Of a DNA stretch of 64,000 nt, positions 25,952-32,822 are shown in pieces (position 1 is the first letter of the stretch; every line of letters starts with the position of its first letter). Origin of the DNA: Pseudaminobacter sp040045035 (GTDB taxonomy: Bacteria; Pseudomonadota; Alphaproteobacteria; Rhizobiales; Rhizobiaceae); the NCBI RefSeq assembly GCF_040045035.1, contig NZ_JBDZDS010000009.1, positions 62,001 through 126,000 on the forward strand. The letters are read 5' to 3'. A program made the translations under genes and the position numbers. The notes below the pieces were generated by a model. It saw nothing but the letters and a program-made list of their open reading frames with translations, was not told where the DNA came from and made no database searches.

Positions 25952-26504
25952 TGTGTCACTCCCTTTGTTTTCATTGGGCTAGTTCCTTATGTCGTCGCGC
26001 AGCCTAGCCTTTAGGGCCAAGCGGGACATTCCGTCATCCTGTTGTTCCAGGACCGCGGGCCCTCGCCGGCCGCCTCCACGCCCGGCGAGAACGGTATTTT
26101 TACCAGAAACCTGTTCCGATGTCCCCACGAGAAGGCGATGGCGCGGGAAAATGAGGCCTCCTAAACCTGGCGCGACCGCTTGGGGCGGCGGGCATCCTGA
26201 CGGATGCGGTTATTCCGTTCTATCTCATTGTTTTAGCCGCATTTATGCAACGCCAAGCGATTCCGCTAGGCTGCAAAATGGCCTGGCCATGCAAGAGACC
26301 AAGCAGCCATCGTTGCAACGGGCTGAAGATCGGCCGTTTTCCTGGGGGATCGTCGGAACCGGCGCGATCGCGCGGCAGTTCGCCAGCGATCTCAGCCTTC
26401 TCGGCTACGCCCGGGTCGTCATCTGCTTCCATCCAGTTTTGCGGCGGCAGTTGAGGGCGGGCGAATTAAGATCTGGTGAAAGGGCGGGTTCGGTTCGTGC
26501 GCCG
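25952..26504. other. Gene-poor stretch with an oxidoreductase remnant
   Basis: Apart from the Gfo/Idh remnant at 26289-26420, no gene is supported. A hairpin of 8-bp arms (26062-26069 with 26082-26089) followed loosely by TATTTTTA could be a weak plus-strand terminator. The remainder looks like decaying sequence. Confidence 0.55.
26289..26420 (+). pseudogene. N-terminal remnant of a Gfo/Idh/MocA family oxidoreductase
   Basis: Forty-four codons from ATG 26289 read like the start of a NAD(P)-dependent sugar dehydrogenase: FSWGIVGTGAIARQFASDL carries the Rossmann GxGxxA motif at the expected place, then SLL..ARVV, the end of the second strand. After that the similarity stops abruptly; the frame stays open but runs antisense into the esterase gene. 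About 300 residues of the usual protein are missing. No good ribosome-binding site is seen. I read it as a 3' deletion. Confidence 0.7.
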
Positions 26505-27413
26505 CTAGTTCAGCGAAACCGCGTTGGACCGCGCCAGCCACTCGCTGACGATCTTGACGTCCTCGTCGCCAAGACCGTGGCCGGCCTTGATGGTGCGGGC
26601 TTCGAGATAAGCGCCGTGGCCTTTCAGCGTTGCTTCCAGCGCCGGCGCAAAGGGCGCGTAGGTGGTGTCGGAAGCCCCGGCCACCACGAGGAAGCGCGTG
26701 CCGGAGAGGCTGACGTCGGGCACCTTGTCGAGCACCGGCATCGGCCGCAGCAGCACCGCGCGCTCGATCAAGCCCGGATGCAGCAGCGACAGCGCAGCCA
26801 GCAGGTTGGCGCCGTTGGAATAGCCGAGGAAGACGGTGTGATCGAGATCGAGCACCTTCTGCTTCACCGCATCCGTGAGGAAACGGGCGAAGGCGGCGGC
26901 CTCCGAATGGATGTCGCGCTGGTCGAAGCTGGTCGGGGTCAGGCGTCGATACCAGCGCTTCTTGCCGTCCTGCACGATGCGGCCGCGCACGCCCATCAGC
27001 ACCGCGCGCGGCGCGATGCGCGAGGCGAGCGACATCAGCGTTGTCTCGTCGCCGCCGGAACCGTGCAGCAGCACCACCGTCTCGGGGATAGCGTTCTCGG
27101 GCCGCTTGACGAGGACGGTGAAATTCTCGGCGTGGATGATGGACGAGGCGTTGGCGTCTGCGGGCAGGGCCGGAGCCTTCGGCGCCTGGCCGGCCTTTGC
27201 CGGCTGCGGGGCGCTCTTTGCATCGGCCGACAGGTCGGGACAGCCGCGCTGGGAGGGGGGCGCCGAGAGGAGGCGTTCCTGGGTCGTCGAAGCCGCCATC
27301 TTTGCCTGCGATCCGTTGCGCTCGCATTCAGATAGGTCGCGGGCGCTGGCGGCGCCAGCGACGCCGAGCGCGAGGAGCAGGGTGAAGGTGCCGATAAACG
27401 ATTTCTTAGCCAT
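26505..27413 (-). CDS. Exported alpha/beta hydrolase (carboxylesterase/phospholipase-like)
   Basis: Probably a periplasmic serine esterase. The 302-aa protein has a signal peptide (about 1-25, cleavage after ASA), a spacer, and an esterase fold with VVLLHGSGGDE, nucleophile elbow GYSNGAN, an Asp in GASDTTYAPF and a His in AGHGLGDED. The layout recalls MhqO/YpfH-type carboxylesterases. No operon partner: the oxidoreductase remnant lies 84 bases beyond its stop and hemF lies upstream on the same strand. Confidence 0.85.
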   Translation of the reverse strand: MAKKSFIGTFTLLLALGVAGAASARDLSECERNGSQAKMAASTTQERLLSAPPSQRGCPDLSADAKSAPQPAKAGQAPKAPALPADANASSIIHAENFTVLVKRPENAIPETVVLLHGSGGDETTLMSLASRIAPRAVLMGVRGRIVQDGKKRWYRRLTPTSFDQRDIHSEAAAFARFLTDAVKQKVLDLDHTVFLGYSNGANLLAALSLLHPGLIERAVLLRPMPVLDKVPDVSLSGTRFLVVAGASDTTYAPFAPALEATLKGHGAYLEARTIKAGHGLGDEDVKIVSEWLARSNAVSLN

Positions 27414-27529
27414 GCGCGGAGACTGTCAGCTAAAGGTTAACCAACATTCTAGGGCGCAGACGGAGGCCTAAGTAGGGCCGCGTCAGGCCGCGCTTCTTCT
27501 CTCCAGGCGCTTGCGCATTTCCGTCGCCC

Positions 27530-28447
27530 TCACGGCCATTTCACCGCCGGCGGCATGCTCGACAGGATGGAATTGACGTTGCCGCCGGTCTTCAGGCCGA
27601 AGATGGTGCCGCGGTCGTAGAGCAGGTTGAACTCGACGTAGCGGCCGCGGCGCACCAACTGCTCCTCGCGGTCGGCCTCGGACCAGCCGGTGCCAAAATT
27701 CTTGCGCACCAGATGCGGATAGACCACCAGGAACGAGCGGCCGACATCTTGCGTGAAGCGGAAATCGGCGTCCCAGCCGCCCTTTTCCTCCGGCGAGTGC
27801 AGCCAGTCGTAGAAGATGCCGCCGATGCCGCGCGCCTCGTTGCGGTGCGGGAGATAAAAGTACTCGTCGCACCAGGTCTTGAATTTCTCGTAGTCGGCGA
27901 CTTCAGGATGCTTGCCGCAGGTGAAGGCAAAGATCTTGTGGAAGGCCTGGGTATCCGGATCTTCCTGCGTACGCCTCCGGTCGAGCACGGGGGTGAGGTC
28001 GGCGCCGCCGCCGAACCACTGGCGCGAGGTGACCACCATGCGCGTGTTCATGTGCACGGCCGGCACGTTGGGGTTCCAGGGATGGGCGATGAGCGAGATG
28101 CCGCTGGCCCAGAAGCGCGGGTCTTCCTCGGCACCGGGCATCTGCTTGCGGAACTCGGGCGAAAACTCGCCATAAACGGTGGAGGTGTGCACGCCGACCT
28201 TCTCGAAGACGCGGCCATGCATCATCGACATGATGCCGCCGCCACCCTTGCCTTCCTCGCGCTGCCAGGGCGTGCGCTCGAAGCGGCCGGGTGCCCAGGA
28301 TGCGGCCTGAGTGGCGGCAAGCTCGTCTTCCAGTTGCTCGAAGGCGGTGCAGATGCGGTCGCGCAGTTCCTCGAACCAGAGGCGGGCCGTTTCCTTCTTG
28401 GCTTCGATGTCGGCGGGCAGGCCGGCCGGGATCTCGGGGCGCTCCAT
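27530..28447 (-). CDS. hemF: Oxygen-dependent coproporphyrinogen III oxidase
   Basis: Decarboxylates coproporphyrinogen III to protoporphyrinogen IX with oxygen, in haem synthesis. From the ATG at 28447 the protein has 305 aa, normal for HemF. Family blocks seen are HPWNPNVPAVHMNTRM, FGGGADLTP, RGIGGIFYDW and GRYVEFNLLYDRGT. The longer frame to 28882 reads through the small gene on the other strand and is rejected. It is a single gene on the minus strand with no obvious regulatory site. Confidence 0.96.
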   Translation of the reverse strand: MERPEIPAGLPADIEAKKETARLWFEELRDRICTAFEQLEDELAATQAASWAPGRFERTPWQREEGKGGGGIMSMMHGRVFEKVGVHTSTVYGEFSPEFRKQMPGAEEDPRFWASGISLIAHPWNPNVPAVHMNTRMVVTSRQWFGGGADLTPVLDRRRTQEDPDTQAFHKIFAFTCGKHPEVADYEKFKTWCDEYFYLPHRNEARGIGGIFYDWLHSPEEKGGWDADFRFTQDVGRSFLVVYPHLVRKNFGTGWSEADREEQLVRRGRYVEFNLLYDRGTIFGLKTGGNVNSILSSMPPAVKWP

Positions 28448-28567
28448 GCGGTCTCCACTGGTTCTGGCAATGCCGGCCACCCGTCGTGGAAGGCATACTG
28501 CACAAATGACTCGTTTTTTCTTGGCGTGATCCCTAATCTGTAAAAGATCTGGGTCAAGGAGTTCCTC

Positions 28568-28825
28568 GTGCGTACCCCGACAAGACCGCCGCTCGATGGT
28601 CTGAAGAAAAGGCTGGAAGAAAGCCGGGCCGAGCGCGCGCGCACGCCGCGCGACGGCTTTCTGCGCGAGACCTATGTGCTGCCGCGCCGCGATGCGCGCG
28701 CCAAGGCCAAGGAGTGGTTCGACCGCTGGCCGAAGCAGGCCTACTGGACGACCATTGAAAGCTGGTTCGAGCGACCCGGCGACGTGATCGAATTCACGAT
28801 CCGGCGCCTGCCTTCGTCCGACTAG
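28568..28825 (+). CDS. Conserved small hypothetical protein, 85 aa
   Basis: I do not know its function. The start is GTG with AAGGAG seven bases upstream, and codons are strongly GC-rich at the third position, so it is very likely real. The product is basic in its first half and ends with an aromatic, beta-rich part (KEWFDRWPKQAYWTTIESW). No membrane segment. Its 3' end overlaps the soxR 3' end by 32 bases on the opposite strand. Confidence 0.72.
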   Translation: MRTPTRPPLDGLKKRLEESRAERARTPRDGFLRETYVLPRRDARAKAKEWFDRWPKQAYWTTIESWFERPGDVIEFTIRRLPSSD

Positions 28826-29276
28826 CCGCCTTTCGCGCCGCCCCGACCAGGAGACGCCGGGGGCCCGACCCTTCGGCGCCAAGCCGGTCGTCCGGATTGT
28901 GCAGCGGACAGCGGTCGAGCGACATGCAGCCGCAACCGATACAGCCGGTCAGCCCGTCGCGCAGTTTCTGCAACTGTTCGATGCGCCGGTCGAGGTCGGT
29001 CGCCCAGCCTTGCGAAAGCATGCGCCAGTCCTCGCGCGTCGGCGTGCGGCCGTCCGGCAGCGAGGCGAGCGCGGCCGCGATGTCGGCGAGCGAGATGCCC
29101 ACTTCCTGCGCGACGCGGATGACGGCGACGCGGCGCAGCACGTCGCCGCTGTAGCGGCGCTGGTTGCCCGCCGTGCGGTGGCTCCGGATGAGCCCCTTGG
29201 TCTCGTAGAAATGCAGCGTCGACACCGCCACGCCGCTGCGATGCGCCACCTCGCCGACGGAAAGCTCCTTGACCAT
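28794..29276 (-). CDS. soxR: Redox-sensitive transcriptional activator SoxR
   Basis: A MerR-family regulator whose [2Fe-2S] cluster senses redox-active compounds. The 160-aa protein has the MerR helix-turn-helix (SVGEVAHRSGVAVSTLHFYE), a dimerisation helix and the cluster motif CIGCGCMSLDRC with Cys112, 115, 117 and 123, exactly the C-x2-C-x-C-x5-C spacing of SoxR. Its ATG lies 17 bases from a near-perfect SoxR box, so it is probably autoregulated and controls a promoter on the opposite strand. The C-terminal tail after the cluster is longer than in E. coli. Confidence 0.95.
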   Translation of the reverse strand: MVKELSVGEVAHRSGVAVSTLHFYETKGLIRSHRTAGNQRRYSGDVLRRVAVIRVAQEVGISLADIAAALASLPDGRTPTREDWRMLSQGWATDLDRRIEQLQKLRDGLTGCIGCGCMSLDRCPLHNPDDRLGAEGSGPRRLLVGAARKAASRTKAGAGS

Positions 29277-29288
29277 TCGATTTCCCGC

Positions 29289-29319
29289 TTGACCTCAAGT
29301 TAAGTTGAGGTTGTAGCAA
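29289..29319 (+). promoter_or_regulatory. SoxR box within a 19-base-spacer promoter
   Basis: CCTCAAGTTAAGTTGAGG (29293-29310) differs at one base from the E. coli soxS operator. It sits between TTGACC (29289-29294) and TAGCAA (29314-29319), 19 bases apart, the over-long spacer required for SoxR activation, in the same register as the soxS promoter. The plus-strand promoter points away from soxR. Confidence 0.85.
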
Positions 29320-29354
29320 GGCATCCTTCGACACGCAAACCGAAGGATGCAGAC

Positions 29355-29425
29355 ATGTTCATGAGACTGGCAGTGGCGGGATGGCTGACGCTACGCGGAC
29401 GACGCGTCGGACGGTTCACCGTGGT
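29355..29425 (+). pseudogene. Possible truncated target gene of the SoxR promoter
   Basis: ATG 29355 has GAAGG eight bases upstream and lies about 30 bases after the predicted start of the SoxR-type promoter. About 24 codons (MFMRLAVAGWLTLRGRR...) precede a palindromic repeat, after which the frame continues only as antisense of trmL. I cannot identify the protein. It may be the 5' stub of a gene interrupted by the repeat. Confidence 0.35.
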
Positions 29426-29529
29426 CTTAGAGCGAGATGTTTTCTCGTTGAATCATGACGTCGCTCTAAGCTTTTGTTTTTGCCGCATGATCTTGTCCGA
29501 CAAGTCCGCAACTTTTCGGGGTCATGCTC
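29426..29529. repeat. Rhizobiales palindromic repeat element
   Basis: The element has outer arms TTAGAGCGA (29426-29434) and TCGCTCTAA (29461-29469), then a second imperfect hairpin from GCATGATCTTGTCCGACAAG to TTTTCGGGGTCATGC. It closely resembles the small palindromic elements spread through Mesorhizobium and Brucella genomes. It sits between the SoxR promoter and trmL. Confidence 0.75.
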
Positions 29530-29546
29530 TGGGCGTGGCGGACCTG

Positions 29547-30005
29547 TCAGCCAAGCTGCCGCATCGCTTCGCCGGCGGCCATGGCCGCGCTGAGCGCGAG
29601 GTTGAGACTGCGGCCGCCCCCGCGCATGGGAATGAGGAGCCGGGCGTCGGCGCGTTCGTGCACGTGGTCGGGTACGCCGGCCGACTCGCGGCCAAACAAT
29701 ATTACGTCGCCATCGGCATAGCGGAAATCGGTATAGGGCAGGGCGGCTTTCGTGGTGAACAGGACGAGCCGGCGCCCTTCCGCCGTGCGCCAGGCGTCGA
29801 AGGCCGCGAAATCGACATGGCGCGTCAGGGCAGCCATTTCGAGATAGTCCATCCCGGCCCTGCGCAAGTTTCTGTCGGAGAGATCGAAGCCGGCGGGCTC
29901 GATGATGTCGACGGCGAGGCCGAAACAGGCGGCCATGCGCAGTATGGTACCTGTATTGCCGGCGATGTCGGGCTGGTAGAGCGCGATGCGGATGCCTTCG
30001 TTCAA
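29547..30005 (-). CDS. trmL: tRNA (cytidine(34)-2'-O)-methyltransferase
   Basis: Methylates the wobble ribose of tRNA-Leu isoacceptors. The 152-aa SPOUT protein shows the knot motifs: RIALYQPDIAGNTGTILRMAA at the start, LFGRESAGVPDHVHE and LIPMRGGGRSLNLALSAAMA at the end. Length is usual. It is a single gene; in several Rhizobiales it lies close to petABC, and here two ABC transporter genes lie between. Confidence 0.94.
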   Translation of the reverse strand: MNEGIRIALYQPDIAGNTGTILRMAACFGLAVDIIEPAGFDLSDRNLRRAGMDYLEMAALTRHVDFAAFDAWRTAEGRRLVLFTTKAALPYTDFRYADGDVILFGRESAGVPDHVHERADARLLIPMRGGGRSLNLALSAAMAAGEAMRQLG

Positions 30006-30101
30006 TATCTTACTCTGCTAACCTGTTGCAAGTTGGCAACTGTTTCATTTTCGTCACGGAATTTTACTTGGTCGGCATGGTCTTTTGCGCCGAAAGGGGC
30101 T

Positions 30102-30287
30102 ATAGAGCGCGCATTGTCAACTCGAACCGAGGGAGGAAAGCATGGCTGTACGTATGTTTTGGCTCCACCGAGGCCATAGGGCCTGACGGCGGTTTCGGTT
30201 CGACGCTTTATCATTTCCTGACATTCCAAAGCAGCATCGTCTCGATTTCCGCCGGAACTTTTTCTCCGTTCCCGAAGGAATCCTGCG
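30102..30287 (+). promoter_or_regulatory. Leader region with strong -10 box ahead of the ABC transporter operon
   Basis: CTATAG near 30103 is a good rhizobial -10, with only a weak -35 (ATGGTC) 17 bases upstream. The predicted leader of about 170 bases contains the 14-codon ORF at 30142 and a GGCGG/CCGCC pairing followed by AACTTTTTC (to about 30263) that could form a weak terminator. Confidence 0.35.
30142..30186 (+). CDS. Possible 14-codon leader ORF with very strong ribosome-binding site
   Basis: ATG 30142 follows GAGGGAGGAAAGC, one of the best ribosome-binding sites in the window, and encodes MAVRMFWLHRGHRA before TGA. It lies 101 bases ahead of the next ORF. It may be a leader peptide or a stand-alone small protein; I recognise no known leader. 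Arg and His codons are over-represented (four Arg, two His). Confidence 0.4.
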   Translation: MAVRMFWLHRGHRA

Positions 30288-30737
30288 ATGTTTTATCCGT
30301 TTGCCAAGGGGCCCGAGGCCCCGTCTGAACTGCCCTCCCGAATTGCGCGCCGGCTGAACTGCGGCACCAGCCTGCATGAGCGCAAGCTTGCCGCCTGGGC
30401 GCTGGCCATCGGCGCGCGCGTGCCGCTCGAGCAGCCATCCGAAGGCAGGCGGCGCGGCGGCCTGCCCGACATCGACCTGTCGGGCGCCGGGCCTGATCCC
30501 GGCTATCGCTCGCCGATCCGGCGGCTGATCGACTGGCTGGGCGCCTTCGCCCAGCCGGCCAAGCCGATCGCGGCTCCCGCCATGACCGTGTCAGGAGCGG
30601 CGTGCAGGGGGATCGGCGCGGACGAACAACCATATTACACTGGTCGGGCCGGAATCGTTGCCGCCGGCGATTCCGCTCCGACCGGCGAAGAGATGCAAGA
30701 AGACGCATGCGAGCGCCCGCTGCAGCACGCCGCATGA
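30288..30737 (+). CDS. Hypothetical protein upstream of ABC transporters, 149 aa
   Basis: I do not recognise a family. Third codon positions are strongly G/C for at least the first 110 codons, and AAGGAA lies nine bases before the ATG, so it is probably coding. The product is soluble, with a helix around HERKLAAWALAIGARVP and a Pro/Gly-rich middle. It ends 16 bases before the first ABC transporter gene and is probably in the same operon. Confidence 0.55.
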   Translation: MFYPFAKGPEAPSELPSRIARRLNCGTSLHERKLAAWALAIGARVPLEQPSEGRRRGGLPDIDLSGAGPDPGYRSPIRRLIDWLGAFAQPAKPIAAPAMTVSGAACRGIGADEQPYYTGRAGIVAAGDSAPTGEEMQEDACERPLQHAA

Positions 30738-30753
30738 CCCGAACGTGAAGAGA

Positions 30754-32628
30754 ATGACGATGTTTCGCTGGTTTGAACAAAGACTGGACCCGTTTCCCGC
30801 CGACAGACCCGTGGAGCCGCCACGGACGCTGGTCGCGTTCTGCTGGCATTTCACGAAGCCCGCCTGGCCCTTCGTGCTGATTGCCGCGATCACCATGGCG
30901 CTGATCGCGATCATGGAAGTGTGGATGTTCGGCTTCCTCGGCAACATCGTCGATTGGCTCTCGGCGCACGACCGCGCGACTTTCCTGCAGACGGAGTGGT
31001 GGAAGCTGCTCGGCATGGCGCTGGTGGTCGGTGTCGTCTTGCCGGCGACGGTGGCGCTGTCGTCCTTCAATACGTACCAGACGCTGTTCGGCAATTATCC
31101 GATGCGCATCCGCTGGCAGGTGCACCGCTACCTGCTGAACCAGTCGATGACCTTTTATCAGGACGAGTTTGCCGGCCGCATTGCCACCAAGCTGATGCAG
31201 ACGGCGCTGGCCGTGCGCGAGACCGTGATCAAGTTCGTCGAGGTGCTGAACTACGTGATCGTCTATTTCCTGGGCGTACTGGTCATCGTCGGCTCCGCCG
31301 ACTGGCGGCTGGTGGCCCCGTTGCTGGTCTGGTTGGGCTGCTATCTGGTCGCGCTGCGGTACTTCGTGCCGCGGCTCGGCAAGGTTGGGGCAGCACAGGC
31401 CGATGCCCGCTCGCTGATGACCGGGCGCATCGTTGACAGCTACACCAACATCCAGACGGTGAAGCTGTTCTCGCATGCACGGCGCGAGGCCGATTATGCC
31501 CGCCAGGGCATGGGCGAGTTCATGCAGACGGCCTATGCCCAAGGCAGGCTGATCACGCAATTCTACATGGTCGTCTATGCGCTCAATTCGGTGCTGCTGC
31601 TTTCGATCGGCGCGCTTTCGATCGGTCTGTGGCTGGACGAGATCGTCACGATCGGTGCGGTGGCGGTGGCGATCGGCCTGGTGCTCCGGCTGTGGGGCAT
31701 GTCGCAATGGATCATGTGGGAGGTCTCCGGCCTGTTCGAGAACATCGGCACGGTGCAGGACGGGATCACCTCGATTTCGCTGCCGCGGCTGGTGGAGGAC
31801 AAGCCCAATGCGCCCGAACTGTCGGTCAGCAAGGGCGAGATCGAGTTCGACCGGATCGGCTTCCACTACGGCAAGGGCAGGGGCGTCATCGACAACCTGT
31901 CGCTGACCATCCGCCCCGGCGAGAAGGTCGGCCTGGTCGGGCGCTCGGGCGCGGGCAAGTCGACGCTGGTCAACCTGCTCCTGCGCTTCTACGACCTGGA
32001 AAGCGGGCGCATCACCATCGACGGGCAGGACATTTCCGCGGTGGCGCAGGATTCGCTACGCGCGCAGATCGGCATGGTCACGCAGGATACCTCGCTGCTG
32101 CATCGCTCGGTGCGCGAGAACATCCTCTATGGCCGTCCCGATGCCGGCGACGAGGCCATGGTGGAGGCGGCGCGGCGTGCCTCCGCGCAGGACTTCATCG
32201 CGACGCTCGCCGATGCCAAGGGCCGCAATGGCTATGAAGCGCATGTCGGCGAACGCGGCGTGAAGCTGTCCGGCGGCCAGCGCCAGCGCATCGCGATTGC
32301 CCGCGTCATGCTCAAGGACGCGCCGATCCTGATCCTCGACGAGGCGACCTCGGCGCTCGACTCCGAGGTCGAGGCGGCGATCCAGGAAAACCTCTACCGG
32401 CTGATGGAGGGCAAGACGGTGATCGCCATCGCGCACCGGCTGTCCACCATCGCCGCGATGGATCGCCTGGTGGTGATGGATCAGGGCCGCATCATCGAGG
32501 AAGGCACGCATGAGGAACTTGTCGCGCGCGGCGGACTTTATGCCCAGTTGTGGATGCGCCAGTCCGGCGGCTTCCTGCCACAGGAAGTCGACACCGCAAC
32601 GGTCGGAAAGGAACTCGCCGCCGAATGA
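30754..32628 (+). CDS. ABC transporter, fused permease and ATPase (half-transporter 1)
   Basis: An exporter-type half-transporter. The 624-aa protein has a six-helix membrane domain (about 30-330) and an ATPase domain with Walker A GRSGAGKST (about 396-404), signature LSGGQRQRIAIAR and Walker B ILILDEATSALD, all intact. Start ATG 30754 has GAAGAG upstream; the frame is open further upstream but overlaps the preceding gene. It and the next gene are close paralogues with nearly the same C-terminus (LYAQLW.RQSGGFL...LAAE), so they may form a heterodimer or be recent duplicates. The substrate is unknown. Confidence 0.93.
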   Translation: MTMFRWFEQRLDPFPADRPVEPPRTLVAFCWHFTKPAWPFVLIAAITMALIAIMEVWMFGFLGNIVDWLSAHDRATFLQTEWWKLLGMALVVGVVLPATVALSSFNTYQTLFGNYPMRIRWQVHRYLLNQSMTFYQDEFAGRIATKLMQTALAVRETVIKFVEVLNYVIVYFLGVLVIVGSADWRLVAPLLVWLGCYLVALRYFVPRLGKVGAAQADARSLMTGRIVDSYTNIQTVKLFSHARREADYARQGMGEFMQTAYAQGRLITQFYMVVYALNSVLLLSIGALSIGLWLDEIVTIGAVAVAIGLVLRLWGMSQWIMWEVSGLFENIGTVQDGITSISLPRLVEDKPNAPELSVSKGEIEFDRIGFHYGKGRGVIDNLSLTIRPGEKVGLVGRSGAGKSTLVNLLLRFYDLESGRITIDGQDISAVAQDSLRAQIGMVTQDTSLLHRSVRENILYGRPDAGDEAMVEAARRASAQDFIATLADAKGRNGYEAHVGERGVKLSGGQRQRIAIARVMLKDAPILILDEATSALDSEVEAAIQENLYRLMEGKTVIAIAHRLSTIAAMDRLVVMDQGRIIEEGTHEELVARGGLYAQLWMRQSGGFLPQEVDTATVGKELAAE

Positions 32629-32822
32629 GTTGTACCCATGAGGCGTTCGGAAGATGCGGGAGGAAGAGGCCCGCCGATCCCGGCGCTGGTGCAGCGGGTC
32701 GAGTGTGCGGGTATGGCGCGTGTCTTCCGGCGGCGGGCACCTATATTGGAGAGCACACGGGCTGCATTCGGTGCCGGCAGGCGTCGGGCTAGAATGATGA
32801 CGAGACGGCAAGGTCGATTTGG
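32629..32822. other. Gap between the two ABC transporter genes
   Basis: I see no gene, hairpin terminator or promoter in these 194 bases. The overlapping short ORFs are not supported by a ribosome-binding site. The second transporter may be read through from the first. Confidence 0.5.

Noticed and set aside
26062..26100. Rho-independent terminator after cca
   Set aside because: The hairpin lies 300 bases beyond cca, past a convergent gene, and the T-rich stretch starts seven bases after the stem, so the signal is weak.
30024..30039. Operator GTTGC-N6-GCAAC ahead of trmL
   Set aside because: Arms of five bases are short enough to occur often by chance, and no regulator or promoter match supports it.
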